Source: Mesohalobacter halotolerans (lineage in GTDB: Bacteria; Bacteroidota; Bacteroidia; Flavobacteriales; Flavobacteriaceae). From it: DNA of 64,000 bases. The position numbers and the translations under genes are program-made. The DNA lies in the NCBI RefSeq assembly GCF_006120725.1, contig NZ_SWMU01000003.1, forward strand, positions 496,001 through 560,000, in the 5' to 3' direction. Under the pieces are notes generated by a model. That model saw nothing but the letters and a program-made list of their open reading frames with translations, searched no databases and was not told the origin of the DNA. How positions within the stretch are numbered: position 1 is the first letter of the stretch; every line of letters starts with the position of its first letter. Of the stretch, positions 44,562-53,941 are shown in pieces.

Positions 44562-45395
44562 ATGCTTAGAACGCTGAATTTAATTTTATTATTTTTTTTC
44601 TTGCAGAGTCAAGTCTACGCTCAAATGAATTTTCTCAACGAGGACGGAAATCAAGCTAAGTTTAAAGAGATGCTTATTACAAAAGGATGTGAAGCCTTTG
44701 AAGGTGATGATGAAAGATTAAGAAAATGCATGTCTATTGCCTTAAAAAATAATTTGCAGAAATATATGCGTTTTGGCAAGATTAAAAAGTATTTAAATAA
44801 TGGCCGAAATAAGTATTTTATCAACATCATCATCAAAAAAGACGGCGATATTTTTACTACAAATCAGGATATACACCCAAAAATCAAAAAAGAGATCGAC
44901 AGAGCATTGGCAAAAATGGAGTTTTTGAACCTTCAGGTGCTAGGCGATTACGACAGGATCAAATTTACTTTACCGCTAAATATTGTACAAAAAAAACAAG
45001 GTATTAAAGCCATTTATAACAGCAGTTATGTCAAAATCAATGACAGTACTGAAAATTTAGATAGATTGCCTGCTACAGGATTCTGTAAATATTTAAAAGA
45101 AGAAGATGACAAGATGACCTGTGTTGAAGATAGAGTAATCGCCTTTTTATTCAACAGTATTGAAAGAGAAAAAATCAAAGATATCTTCTCTGAAGGAACC
45201 AATGCCATTGAATTTGGATTTACCTTAGATCAGAATACAAGTATCCAAAATTTACAAATGAAATTCGAAAGACATCAAGTCATCTCTTCCTATTTGAAGT
45301 CTAAAATTGAGCAAATCAACTTCATAAGTCCAGGTTTTTCAGGGTTAAGACCTCAAGATGTGAAATTTGATATGAAATTAGTTTTTTACATGTAA
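44562..45395 (+). CDS. Secreted protein with two TonB-C-terminal-like modules
   Basis: The start ATG at 44562 gives a clean signal peptide (MLRTLNLILLFFFLQSQVYA); an upstream in-frame ATG does not. The 277-residue protein appears to be a tandem of two related modules. Each begins with a Cys pair around acidic residues (GCEAFEGDDERLRKCM, and FCKYLKEEDDKMTCVE) and continues with a helix and a beta unit similar to the TonB C-terminal domain (KKDGDIFTTNQDIHPKIKKE...FTLPLNI; the second ends VKFDMKLVFYM). There is no membrane anchor or proline-rich spacer. A role in periplasmic protein binding is inferred, not shown. Confidence 0.55.
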   Translation: MLRTLNLILLFFFLQSQVYAQMNFLNEDGNQAKFKEMLITKGCEAFEGDDERLRKCMSIALKNNLQKYMRFGKIKKYLNNGRNKYFINIIIKKDGDIFTTNQDIHPKIKKEIDRALAKMEFLNLQVLGDYDRIKFTLPLNIVQKKQGIKAIYNSSYVKINDSTENLDRLPATGFCKYLKEEDDKMTCVEDRVIAFLFNSIEREKIKDIFSEGTNAIEFGFTLDQNTSIQNLQMKFERHQVISSYLKSKIEQINFISPGFSGLRPQDVKFDMKLVFYM

Positions 45396-45415
45396 ATATG
45401 ATTCCTATAAAGACT

Positions 45416-45456
45416 AAAAAAACCCATACAAACTTGATGTATGGGCTTGTGTTTTT
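45416..45456. terminator. Bidirectional terminator between convergent genes
   Basis: CCCATACA (45423-45430) pairs with TGTATGGG (45438-45445) around a seven-base loop, with A-run on the left and T-rich run on the right. It serves the TonB-like gene and rho. Confidence 0.85.
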
Positions 45457-45477
45457 AAGTCAATAGATTTGTATCAA

Positions 45478-47199
45478 TTAACCATTCATAGAAACTAAAA
45501 ACTCTTCATTACTTTTAGTTTGTTTGACACGTTCATTAATAAACTCCATCGCTTCGACGGGGTTCATATCACTGAGATATTTTCTCAATACCCACATTTT
45601 TTGTAACGTATTTTCATGAAGTAAAATATCATCACGTCTCGTACTAGAAGCGTTAAGGTCAATAGCTGGGAATATTCTGCGATTGGCAATTTTACGATCC
45701 AACTGCAGTTCCATATTTCCTGTTCCTTTGAACTCCTCAAAAATCACTTCATCCATTTTTGAACCGGTATCTATTAAAGCTGTTGCGATTATGGATAATG
45801 AACCGCCACCTTCTATATTTCTCGCTGCCCCAAAGAAGCGTTTTGGTTTGTGGAGTGCATTAGCATCTACACCACCACTTAAAACTTTTCCGCTTGCGGG
45901 CTGTACTGTATTATAAGCTCTGGCCAGACGTGTAATAGAGTCTAAAAGTATCACAACATCATGACCACATTCAACTAATCTTTTAGCTTTTTCAATCACA
46001 ATATTGGCTACTCTGACGTGTTCGTGTGCTTCTTTATCAAAAGTCGAAGCTACAACTTCACCTCTCACATTTCTTTGCATGTCGGTGACCTCTTCTGGGC
46101 GTTCGTCAATGAGTAATACAATTTGATAGACTTCAGGATGATTGGCAGCAATAGCGTTAGCCACATCTTTGAGCAACATGGTTTTACCTGTTTTAGGTTG
46201 AGAGACTATCATACCTCTTTGACCTTTGCCTATAGGTGAAAACATATCTATGATGCGAGTTGAAATCGTCGAATCTTTATCAGCAATGTTTAGTTTTTCC
46301 TGTGGAAACAAGGGTGTAAGATGTTCAAAAGACACACGATCTCTAACCACCTTAGGATCTATACCATTAATTTTTTTGATCTTGATCAATGGAAAATACT
46401 TCTCACCTTCTTTTGGTGGTCTAACTTCTCCGAGTACTGTGTCGCCTGTTTTTAAACCAAAAAGTTTAATCTGAGATTGTGACAAATAAATGTCGTCTGG
46501 AGAAGACAAATAATTGTAGTCTGAAGACCTCAAAAATCCGTAACCATCTTGCATGATATCCAAAACCCCTTCAGATAAGATTAAGGCATCAAATTCATAG
46601 TTGGGATGCCTGTATTTATTTGTGCTCTGCGAATCATCAGATTGCTGATTTTTGTTGTTATTTGATGATTTTGAAGACGACTTATCAGAACTTTGATCTT
46701 TCGAAGAATTCGATTTAGAATGACCTGATCGGCTATCGCTTCGTCCTTTATCTGAAGTATTATGCTTTGATTGATGCTGCTTGGTCTCTTGACTGGACTT
46801 TTGCTTCTGGTTGTTTTGCATACCTTTTGAGGAGTTACTTTGATTTGTTTTAGATCTTGTGTTTTTACGTTGATCTTGTTTAGACTGAGAGCCACTAGAT
46901 TTAGATTTACCGTCAGGGTTTGACGATTTTGATCTGGAATTTTGCGTTCTGGATGTTGACGATTGACCTGCTTTTCCTTTTGACGCTGACTTATTATTTG
47001 ATTTATGATCAGAAGATGTACCATTTTTTTGATTATCCAAATAAGCTTTGACATCTTTAGGATTTGTCGCTTGGAAATCTAATATCTTGTAAACCAAGTC
47101 TAATTTCTTGAGACCTCTAAATTTTGGAATTGATAATTCTTTAGAAATGTCTTGTAATTCAGTCAGTTTTTTTGACTTTAAATCTGTGATTTCAAACAT
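45478..47199 (-). CDS. rho: Transcription termination factor Rho with a long disordered insert
   Basis: The RNA-dependent helicase that ends transcription. Residues 1-57 form the N-terminal helical domain ([19 protein letters not shown]). Residues about 60-195 are low-complexity and rich in Ser, Asn, Gln and Lys (for example [15 protein letters not shown]). The cold-shock-like RNA-binding domain ([20 protein letters not shown]) and the ATPase follow, with Walker [11 protein letters not shown], Walker [11 protein letters not shown] and the Q/R-loop region. The insert is what makes it 573 residues rather than about 420. Such inserts are known in Bacteroidota Rho. Confidence 0.96.
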   Translation of the reverse strand: MFEITDLKSKKLTELQDISKELSIPKFRGLKKLDLVYKILDFQATNPKDVKAYLDNQKNGTSSDHKSNNKSASKGKAGQSSTSRTQNSRSKSSNPDGKSKSSGSQSKQDQRKNTRSKTNQSNSSKGMQNNQKQKSSQETKQHQSKHNTSDKGRSDSRSGHSKSNSSKDQSSDKSSSKSSNNNKNQQSDDSQSTNKYRHPNYEFDALILSEGVLDIMQDGYGFLRSSDYNYLSSPDDIYLSQSQIKLFGLKTGDTVLGEVRPPKEGEKYFPLIKIKKINGIDPKVVRDRVSFEHLTPLFPQEKLNIADKDSTISTRIIDMFSPIGKGQRGMIVSQPKTGKTMLLKDVANAIAANHPEVYQIVLLIDERPEEVTDMQRNVRGEVVASTFDKEAHEHVRVANIVIEKAKRLVECGHDVVILLDSITRLARAYNTVQPASGKVLSGGVDANALHKPKRFFGAARNIEGGGSLSIIATALIDTGSKMDEVIFEEFKGTGNMELQLDRKIANRRIFPAIDLNASSTRRDDILLHENTLQKMWVLRKYLSDMNPVEAMEFINERVKQTKSNEEFLVSMNG

Positions 47200-47368
47200 G
47201 TATATAAAATAGGTTTGTTGTTAGCAATTGTAAAATTGTTCAATTTAATTCAGGAAGAAAGTTTTTGTTGAATAAATATGATAAGTTGTGTATGAGATAC
47301 ATGCAACTATGCTATGCAATTATACAACTTTATTTTGTTTTCCCTATAATTTTTCAAAAATAATCCTC

Positions 47369-47376
47369 TATTTTTG
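47369..47376 (+). promoter_or_regulatory. -7 promoter box of the DUF4293 gene
   Basis: TATTTTTG matches TAnnTTTG, 20 bases before the ATG at 47396. It shows that the in-frame ATG at 47288 is not the start. Confidence 0.45.
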
Positions 47377-47395
47377 CAAGCAAATAAATACAAAT

Positions 47396-47803
47396 ATGAT
47401 TCAACGCATTCAAAGTATATATTTGTTTGTTGTGATATTGAGCAATATATTAGCGGCAATTTTCCTTGGCAATAAGCTAGATAAAATGGCCAGTTTTATA
47501 GAAGCTTTTAAACTAGAATATGTTGTATTTTTTGTTTTAATTACCCTGTTGTCCTTATGGGGTTTGCTAACCTATAAAAAACGAGGTTTTCAACTCAAAG
47601 TAGGACGACTCAATTTATTTTTGAACTTTGTCGCCTTAGGCTTTTTGACATATTGGTTGCTAATCTTACCTGGAGAAATTCATTTTTCTAAGAAAGGTAT
47701 TGGGCTTATCATTCCCGTCATTTCTATCGTTTTTATTGTTTTGGCCCAAAAGGCCATCAAAAGGGATGATGAGCTTGTAAAATCTGCTGACCGATTTCGA
47801 TAG
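47396..47803 (+). CDS. DUF4293 family membrane protein
   Basis: A 135-residue membrane protein with four hydrophobic helices. The start MIQRIQSIYLFVVIL and the end AIKRDDELVKSADRFR are the conserved termini of DUF4293. The start at 47396 is chosen because the family begins with MIQR and a -7 box lies between it and the longer in-frame start. Members are found next to, and divergent from, rho across Bacteroidota, as here. The function is unknown. A strong terminator follows 24 bases after the stop. Confidence 0.88.
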   Translation: MIQRIQSIYLFVVILSNILAAIFLGNKLDKMASFIEAFKLEYVVFFVLITLLSLWGLLTYKKRGFQLKVGRLNLFLNFVALGFLTYWLLILPGEIHFSKKGIGLIIPVISIVFIVLAQKAIKRDDELVKSADRFR

Positions 47804-47826
47804 CCTTAGCCTTAGTATATTAGTGC

Positions 47827-47856
47827 ACCCTGACAATTCTGTCAGGGTTTTTTTTT
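47827..47856 (+). terminator. Terminator of the DUF4293 gene
   Basis: ACCCTGACA pairs with TGTCAGGGT around the loop ATTC, followed by a run of nine T. Confidence 0.93.
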
Positions 47857-48005
47857 ACCGTAGATTGCTTCATTGAATTTGTGGCAAGTCTTAACAATCC
47901 CGTCAAAGTCTTTTATAACTCATCTCTATGATCTATAGATTCAAAAACTTTCTAACTGAGAGTTCTCATTTCATTTTTGTTTAAATTGCAATTAAGTATA
48001 CGATA

Positions 48006-48398
48006 ATGAGATTTCATACCCGAAAATGGATTAAACCCGAAGACCTTAACCCCAATGGTACATTATTTGGTGGAAGACTACTAGAATGGATAGACGAGGA
48101 AGCTGCACTTTATGCTATTATTCAACTAGAAAACCCAAAAACGGTTACGAAATACATTTCAGAAATTGACTTTATAAGCTCTGCCAAACAAGGTGAGATT
48201 GTTGAAATAGGAATAGAAGTTGTAAAATTTGGCACCGCTTCACTTACCTTAAAATGTGAAGTTCGTAACAAGATGACTCGACAAACCGTCATCAAAGTAG
48301 ATAAAATCATAATGGTGAGTTTGGATAACAATGGAAACCCTGAACCCCATGGAAAACATAAAGTAGAATTCGTTAAAGATCGGCTTAACGAGACTTAA
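48006..48398 (+). CDS. Acyl-CoA thioesterase (hotdog fold)
   Basis: A cytoplasmic hotdog-fold thioesterase of 130 residues, similar to YciA and other acyl-CoA hydrolases. The active-site segment NPNGTLFGGRLLEWIDEEAALYA at about 15-37 (quoted here in part: LFGGRLLEWIDEEA) carries the catalytic Asp. The second half has the typical FISSAKQGEIVEIGIEV strand pair. It would hydrolyse medium or long acyl-CoA; the chain preference is unknown. The gene stands alone after the DUF4293 terminator and is convergent with the CrtA-like gene. Confidence 0.9.
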   Translation: MRFHTRKWIKPEDLNPNGTLFGGRLLEWIDEEAALYAIIQLENPKTVTKYISEIDFISSAKQGEIVEIGIEVVKFGTASLTLKCEVRNKMTRQTVIKVDKIIMVSLDNNGNPEPHGKHKVEFVKDRLNET

Positions 48399-48431
48399 AC
48401 CCCCAAATTTTCAGCTCAATTTTAATTAAAA

Positions 48432-48465
48432 ACCATTGCTGACTGAGCGAAGTCGAAGTCAACCA
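48432..48465. repeat. CTTCGA...CACTCAG-type hairpin at a gene end
   Basis: ACCATTGCTGACTGAG on the left pairs imperfectly with GACTTCGAAG-type bases and AACCAT on the right. It lies between convergent genes and overlaps the last codons of the CrtA-like gene. It belongs to the same family as 16963-17096 and 30756-30791. Confidence 0.5.
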
Positions 48466-49157
48466 TCAAACAATTCTTGCCCATGCCATTGCCCTTCAGA
48501 TTTATAAACTTGAAATCGAGAAAATAATTCCTCTTTATACCAATCAAATTGTCGTGTCATTGTAATGGCCTTTTGGTGTTCTTTACTATTGTAAGCATAA
48601 GACATAGCAGCATCCATGTTTTTCCATAAACTAAAAGTTGCCATTTCCCAAATAGGAAATTCCCCAAAACCTTTAGTATAAACCAAACCTTCAGCTTTAG
48701 CGATAGGAGCTTGAGCAGCCGGTACATATTGCCAAAACCTCCTGAGTTGTGAAGTTTTGATACTCGCCCGAGTTATAATCGCCACACCCAAAGGATTTTT
48801 ATCCAAATTTTCATGCTTGACAAAGGGTTGTCGCTTAGACCAAAATCCGTGTGCTTTTATCGATTTGAGATATAATTGACAAAAGTTTTCGCTATGCGAT
48901 TTATATTTTTTGATGAGTTCTGAAGATTCAAAAAAATTCTTAGCAAATTGCTCCTCATCCCAAACTTGGAGCAATGCGTAAGTAGACCAATCCGGTTGAG
49001 GTTTAAAACCATCTTTTCCGCTACCGAGAAGTTTATAAAATCCTAATCCTTCGACATTTTTAAGGTAAGGTTTAGCCATTTGCATCATTTTTAATGCCCA
49101 AAATTGATTGGCAAAACCTTTATAATCTATCAAGCACAAAGTAGTTATTTGTTTCAT
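48459..49157 (-). CDS. Spheroidene monooxygenase-like (CrtA) protein
   Basis: A 232-residue protein of the CrtA family. In phototrophic proteobacteria CrtA oxidises carotenoid C2; the same fold occurs in non-phototrophic Bacteroidota. FFESSELIKKYKSHSE and the C-terminal NSKEHQKAITMTRQFDWYKEE (quoted in part: HQKAITMTRQFDWYKEE) are the recognisable family segments. No other carotenoid gene is in the window, so a carotenoid substrate is uncertain; heme-linked alternatives are possible. The start codon at 49157 lies 11 bases from the palindromic element P2, which occupies its promoter region. Confidence 0.75.
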   Translation of the reverse strand: MKQITTLCLIDYKGFANQFWALKMMQMAKPYLKNVEGLGFYKLLGSGKDGFKPQPDWSTYALLQVWDEEQFAKNFFESSELIKKYKSHSENFCQLYLKSIKAHGFWSKRQPFVKHENLDKNPLGVAIITRASIKTSQLRRFWQYVPAAQAPIAKAEGLVYTKGFGEFPIWEMATFSLWKNMDAAMSYAYNSKEHQKAITMTRQFDWYKEELFSRFQVYKSEGQWHGQELFDG

Positions 49158-49167
49158 TTATAATGAT

Positions 49168-49320
49168 TTGGGCGGCTGAACCGGTCTTTACGCTTAAAGT
49201 TCCTGGCCATTAGTCACAAAACGACATATGCGCAAAAGAGCTTCCGAAGGTCGCTTTTTGAGCATGTCGTTTTAAACGTGCCTCTTGCCCAGGAAGCTAT
49301 CGCTACAATACCTGCCGCAG
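49168..49320. repeat. Long palindromic element P2 between divergent genes
   Basis: About 150 bases. The perfect 10-bp arms are 49218-49227 (AAAACGACAT) and 49264-49273. The centre 49234-49259 reads AAAAGAGCTTCC...GGTCGCTTTTT, as in P1. The right end has GAAGCTATCGCTACAA and CCTGCCGC. It separates the CrtA-like gene from the M28 peptidase gene. The remaining 49321-49469 stretch is A/T-rich with nothing I can name. Confidence 0.75.
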
Positions 49321-49469
49321 ATTCAGAAATATAAAACTTTAAGTTGAATAAAATATCTTTAAGAGAGCAAAACTCAACATAATTTTACACATTGTTTGGC
49401 AAATAAAGTAGAGTCGCAATTTAGCTAAATCAATTTTATCCCATATATTTACCTCAAAATTTACAAATA

Positions 49470-50399
49470 ATGAAATATAGTATTATTGTTGGTCTATTAG
49501 GCTTATTGATGACCTTAGAAACAACAGCACAAGTTTCTAACATTAAAGACCTCAACACCCATCTCAATTATATTTCTTCAGATGAACTCAATGGCCGTTT
49601 AACGGGCACAAAAGGCATTGATAAAGCGGCGACCTACATTTCAAAATACTTTAAATCTATTGGTTTAAAACCTTATTACGAAACATTCAGAGATACATTT
49701 TACATCAAAAAACAAACCGTTGCTTATAATGTAATTGGACAGATAGAAGGTAACGACCCACTGTTTAAAAATGAACCCATAATCATTGGTGCACATTATG
49801 ACCATATCGGCAATAGTAAAGCCGTTGATGGCGACAGTATTGCCAATGGTGCAAACGACAATGCCTCAGGATCTGTTGCTGTTATGCAACTGGCCTATGC
49901 TTTAAAAGACTCAAAACCAAAGCGTCCTATTCTATTTGTACTCTTTGATGCAGAGGAGCAAGGTCTATTAGGATCGACGTATCTTGCAGAAAAACTAAAA
50001 AGTGAAGACGTAAACCCCTATGTGATATTTAATATTGAAATGGTTGGCGTATCGATGCTTGACAAACCAAAACAAGCCTATCTTACCGGTTATGATAAAT
50101 CAAATTTTGCTAAAATTTTTAATGAATACGCCAATGAAGAGGCGTTAATTTTTTCACCACAAGCAAAAGATTATCAGCTGTTTAAACGCAGTGATAATTA
50201 CCCATTTTTTCAAAGTTTTGAAATTCCTGCACATTCGGTATCTACATTTGATTTTACAAACTACAATTATTATCACCACGTCGATGACGAAGCTGAATTA
50301 CTTGACACCGAGCATATTCAAAGTTTGGTCAATGTATGGGCGGAACCACTTTTAAAAATTGCAAACCACTCTGAAAAAATTATAAAACTTGATAATTAA
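49470..50399 (+). CDS. M28 family metallopeptidase
   Basis: A secreted dizinc aminopeptidase-like enzyme of 309 residues. A signal peptide (residues 1-20, ending LETTAQ) is followed by the catalytic domain. Ligands and catalytic residues are visible in GAHYDHIG (His), ANGANDNASG (bridging Asp), DAEEQGLLGS (catalytic Glu and ligand), NIEMVG and the late YYHHVDDEAE (His). It should release N-terminal amino acids from peptides in the periplasm or outside the cell. Its last base is the first base of the SDR start codon, so the two are coupled. Confidence 0.92.
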   Translation: MKYSIIVGLLGLLMTLETTAQVSNIKDLNTHLNYISSDELNGRLTGTKGIDKAATYISKYFKSIGLKPYYETFRDTFYIKKQTVAYNVIGQIEGNDPLFKNEPIIIGAHYDHIGNSKAVDGDSIANGANDNASGSVAVMQLAYALKDSKPKRPILFVLFDAEEQGLLGSTYLAEKLKSEDVNPYVIFNIEMVGVSMLDKPKQAYLTGYDKSNFAKIFNEYANEEALIFSPQAKDYQLFKRSDNYPFFQSFEIPAHSVSTFDFTNYNYYHHVDDEAELLDTEHIQSLVNVWAEPLLKIANHSEKIIKLDN

Positions 50400-51082
50400 T
50401 GAATAAACACATTATCGTTACTGGAAGTAGTCGCGGCATAGGCTATGAATTAGTGAAAATTTTGGCAGAACAAGGTCATCGTATTTATGCCTTGTCTCGA
50501 AATCAGCAACCTATCGCTCAACTCAATTTGAAAAACGTCCACAGTTTATCTTGTGACCTCAGTGATGAATCCTCTATTGACAAAACAATAGATTTTATAA
50601 AATCACAATCAGAATACATAGACGTTTTAGTAAACAACGCTGGTCATTTTTTAAATCAAGCCTTTGAAGATACCAATATTGATGATGTCAAAGCGGTTTA
50701 TGAAACCAATATTTTTGGTGTTTTTACTTTGACTTCAAAACTCATAAAAACATTTCCTAAAATCAATCATACCGTCAATATATCGAGTATGGGCGGTATT
50801 CAAGGCAGTGTTAAATTTCCCGGACTTGCGGCTTATAGCTCAAGCAAAGCCGCTTTAATTTGTTTAACAGAACTATTGGCCGAAGAATATAAAGAAAGTG
50901 ATATGGCATTTAACTGTCTGGCATTGGGAGCTGTACAAACAGAAATGCTTGAAGAAGCATTTCCTGGTATGCAAGCGCCTGTGAGTGCTCAAGAAATGGC
51001 TACTTATATCGCAAACTTTGCTTTGACCGGTCAACAGCTATACAACGGCAAAACACTTCAGGTGTCCAATTCAACGCCTTAG
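50399..51082 (+). CDS. SDR family NAD(P)-dependent oxidoreductase
   Basis: A classical short-chain dehydrogenase of 227 residues. The cofactor motif is TGSSRGIGYEL (residues 8-18), NNAG is at about 81-84, and the active site is Ser in NISSMGG with Y-x3-K in AYSSSKAAL. The cofactor is likely NADP(H), because Ser-Arg follow the first Gly. The substrate is unknown. It begins at the M28 stop and ends two bases before the SprT-like gene, forming a tight M28-SDR-SprT operon. Confidence 0.93.
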   Translation: MNKHIIVTGSSRGIGYELVKILAEQGHRIYALSRNQQPIAQLNLKNVHSLSCDLSDESSIDKTIDFIKSQSEYIDVLVNNAGHFLNQAFEDTNIDDVKAVYETNIFGVFTLTSKLIKTFPKINHTVNISSMGGIQGSVKFPGLAAYSSSKAALICLTELLAEEYKESDMAFNCLALGAVQTEMLEEAFPGMQAPVSAQEMATYIANFALTGQQLYNGKTLQVSNSTP

Positions 51083-51084
51083 AA

Positions 51085-51681
51085 ATGTCCTCAGTTTTAC
51101 AGACATACTTACCCGCAAAAGCAGTAACTTCTGTAGAAGAGTTATTAAAAACTTATAGTGTTCATCTAAAAATTGTAAACGAACGCCAATCTAAGCATGG
51201 CGATTATAGGCCTATGCCTGATGGGCGACACCAAATTACAATCAATGCCAATCTGAATCCATACCGGTTTTTAATCACTTTAATCCATGAAATTGCCCAT
51301 CTATTGGTATTTATCAATTATGGTCAACACACCAAACCTCACGGTAGAGTGTGGAAGCTCACTTTTCAAAAATTGATGCTTCCGTTAATTAACCCACAAA
51401 TTTTTCCAGAAAAACTATTACCTTTAATTGCCAAGCATTTTAAAAATCCAAGGGCGAGCAGTGATACAGATTCACAATTGTCTATTGCATTAAAAGCCTA
51501 TGACCAACCCACTGATAAAAATTATATCTTTGAAATTCCAGAAGGCACTCAATTTTGTTTGCCTAATGGTAAAATTTTTATCAAGGAAGAAAAATTAAGA
51601 AAGCGTTACAAATGTAGAGAACTCTCTACAGGCAAACACTATGTTTTTCAACCCAATGCTCAAGTTGAGGTGTTAAAATAA
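51085..51681 (+). CDS. SprT-like domain protein
   Basis: A 198-residue protein with the zinc-protease-like SprT fold. The HExxH motif is LIHEIAHLLVF near residue 70, and KPHGRVWK provides a third-ligand region. A C-terminal cysteine pair for zinc, as in classical SprT, is reduced: I see CLPNG and KCRELSTG. Relatives (Spartan) cut DNA-protein cross-links, but that role is not shown for this bacterial group. It starts two bases after the SDR stop. Confidence 0.82.
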   Translation: MSSVLQTYLPAKAVTSVEELLKTYSVHLKIVNERQSKHGDYRPMPDGRHQITINANLNPYRFLITLIHEIAHLLVFINYGQHTKPHGRVWKLTFQKLMLPLINPQIFPEKLLPLIAKHFKNPRASSDTDSQLSIALKAYDQPTDKNYIFEIPEGTQFCLPNGKIFIKEEKLRKRYKCRELSTGKHYVFQPNAQVEVLK

Positions 51682-51713
51682 GAACCTTAAACGCATTACT
51701 TTTACAATAAATT

Positions 51714-53183
51714 ATGGAATCCAACCAAGCCGAACAAGACAAAGCGCAAGACCGAAAAGAAGAGAACGTAAAGAAAAGTTTTAAACAGTCCTACGGGAGT
51801 TTAAGGTCATATATATTGCACCTGCTCGATATCAGAAATGAAACAGATAGAGATTCTACCATGGAAGCTATCTTAAAAGATATTCCATTTAGGGGTCATA
51901 ATGCGTGGATTTTAATTTTTTCAATCATTGTGGCTTCGGTAGGTCTGAATGTGAGTAGCACAGCTGTAGTCATTGGCGCGATGTTAATCTCGCCATTAAT
52001 GGGACCTATTGTTGGCCTTGGGTTTTCTGTAGCCATTAACGATTTAGATACTTTAAAACGATCTTTAGTCAATTTGGCTGTGATGGTCGTTTTAAGTGTT
52101 TTTACCGCTTTTGTGTATTTTTCAGTATCACCCTTAACCGAATTGACACCTGAATTGGCGGCGAGAACATCACCGACTATTCTCGATGTTTTGGTTGCTA
52201 TTTTTGGAGGACTTGCCCTCATCATCGCAAAAACCAAAAAAGGAACAATAGTTTCTGTAATTATGGGTGTTGCCATAGCTACTGCATTGATGCCGCCTCT
52301 GTGTACCGCAGGTTATGGACTCGCGGTTTGGGATTTAAGTATTTTTGGCGGTGCCATGTATCTGTTTTGTATCAATACTATTTTTATCGCCTTATCCACT
52401 TTCTTGGTGTCAAAAATATTACGCTTCCCCTTGGTACGCTATGCCAATTCTTTGAGGAGAAGACGTATCTCACAACTAGCCACTGTTATTGCTATTCTGG
52501 TTATGCTGCCAAGTGTATATTTATTTTATGTATTACTTAAAAAATCATACTTTGAAAAAAGCGCCAAAACCTTTGTTACTGAAGAATTAATGGTATACAA
52601 AGATGCCTATTTGCAAAAAAATACAACTAATATTGAATATTCTGAAGAAGGAAAATCACTCATTGAAGTATCGTTTTTAGGTAAAGAAATTCCAGCTGAA
52701 GTCATCAACTTATGGAAAGCTAAAATGAAAACCTATGAAAATTTAAAAGACACAAAACTCAGAATATTACAAAACAAAAATTCTGACAATTTCAATGAGT
52801 ATAAATACATTAAGGAATTAAAGACCAGAGACTCACTTGAGCTTATCGCCAGTAGACAACAAATTCAATTTTTATCCAAAAGATTGGATTCGATAAGAAA
52901 ATCCTCACGAAGGGCTAACGTCCCGTTTAAAGATATTGTCAAAGAAATTAAACTGAATTATGAGAAAGTGACTGATGTTGCTTTTGCAGAAATGTTTATT
53001 GCTAGAAATGATGTTTTGGACACCATACCTTCTTTTAGGTTAACCTGGGATGACAAAATTACGTTGGCTGATAAAAACACGTTTGAAAATCGACTCGCAA
53101 ACTGGTTGGCTTACAAAATAAAGGCTAAAAAAGTTGATGTAAAAATAGAACCAACAGGGTTATTACGCGAAGAAAATCAGTAA
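51714..53183 (+). CDS. DUF389 membrane protein
   Basis: A 489-residue membrane protein. The DUF389 domain lies at about residues 55-270, with the recognisable SSTAVVIGAMLISPLMGPIVGLG near 85-107 (in part: VVIGAMLISPLMGPI) and about six transmembrane helices. The C-terminal third (about 280-485) is a charged, probably cytoplasmic or periplasmic extension with helix-forming repeats. The function is unknown. The N-terminal 25 residues are strongly charged. Its stop overlaps the end of the convergent mlaF gene by seven bases. Confidence 0.83.
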   Translation: MESNQAEQDKAQDRKEENVKKSFKQSYGSLRSYILHLLDIRNETDRDSTMEAILKDIPFRGHNAWILIFSIIVASVGLNVSSTAVVIGAMLISPLMGPIVGLGFSVAINDLDTLKRSLVNLAVMVVLSVFTAFVYFSVSPLTELTPELAARTSPTILDVLVAIFGGLALIIAKTKKGTIVSVIMGVAIATALMPPLCTAGYGLAVWDLSIFGGAMYLFCINTIFIALSTFLVSKILRFPLVRYANSLRRRRISQLATVIAILVMLPSVYLFYVLLKKSYFEKSAKTFVTEELMVYKDAYLQKNTTNIEYSEEGKSLIEVSFLGKEIPAEVINLWKAKMKTYENLKDTKLRILQNKNSDNFNEYKYIKELKTRDSLELIASRQQIQFLSKRLDSIRKSSRRANVPFKDIVKEIKLNYEKVTDVAFAEMFIARNDVLDTIPSFRLTWDDKITLADKNTFENRLANWLAYKIKAKKVDVKIEPTGLLREENQ

Positions 53184-53941
53184 CCTTTTTGCTGCGCCAC
53201 TCTTACTTTTCTAAATAGATTTGAAGAGTATACAAAATCGGTAACGGTTTTATTGTTAGTTTTATGTATCAAGTCTTTGTTGCCTTCCCAAGCGAGATGG
53301 CCACCCTCGAGATAAACTATTTTTTCGCCAATTTCAAATACCGAATTCATATCGTGGGTATTGATCACAGTTGTAATTTCAAATTCATGTGTAATTTCTT
53401 GAATTAAATTATCAATAACCGTCGCCGTTCTGGGGTCCAATCCGGAATTGGGTTCGTCACAAAACAAATATTTTGGTCGATTTACTATGGCTCTAGCAAT
53501 AGAAACACGTTTCTGCATACCACCACTTATTTCTGATGGAAATTTATGATTGGCATTTGTTAAATTCACGCGCTTAAGCACTTCATTGACCCGGTCAAGC
53601 ATTTCACTTTTTGTCGCTTTAGCAAACATACGTAATGGGAACATGACATTTTCTTCAACGGTCATAGAGTCGAATAGGGCGCCACCTTGAAACACCATCC
53701 CGATTTGTTTACGCAACTCACGTCTTTTTTTAGGTGTCAGTTCTTCGTAACTTTCTGAACCAAAACAAATATAACCCTCTTCAGGAGTAAATAGCCCTAG
53801 CATACATTTTAGAAAAACAGTTTTTCCTGAGCCGGACTGACCGATAATCAAGTTGGTTTGACCTTTTTCGAAAGTAGTGCTAATGCCTTTTAAAACATCT
53901 AGATCATCAAACGATTTATGTAAATTTTCTACTTTAATCAT
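53177..53941 (-). CDS. mlaF: ABC transporter ATP-binding protein, MlaF type
   Basis: The ATPase of the MCE-type phospholipid transport system that keeps outer-membrane lipid asymmetry. Its 254 residues show Walker A GQSGSGKTVFLK near 34, signature ISGGMQKRVSIARA near 139, Walker B YLFCDEPNSGLDP and the H-loop VINTHDMNS. Gln and Gly replace the usual Gln-Leu lid pattern, typical of MlaF. It follows the permease gene directly; the last base of mlaE is the first base of mlaF. The MCE subunit mlaD is not in the window. Confidence 0.93.
   Translation of the reverse strand: MIKVENLHKSFDDLDVLKGISTTFEKGQTNLIIGQSGSGKTVFLKCMLGLFTPEEGYICFGSESYEELTPKKRRELRKQIGMVFQGGALFDSMTVEENVMFPLRMFAKATKSEMLDRVNEVLKRVNLTNANHKFPSEISGGMQKRVSIARAIVNRPKYLFCDEPNSGLDPRTATVIDNLIQEITHEFEITTVINTHDMNSVFEIGEKIVYLEGGHLAWEGNKDLIHKTNNKTVTDFVYSSNLFRKVRVAQQKGY

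Noticed and set aside
46581-47054. A 157-codon frame overlapping rho on the same strand
   Set aside because: It is a shadow of the low-complexity insert of Rho. Biased codons there keep a second frame open; the product has no domain.
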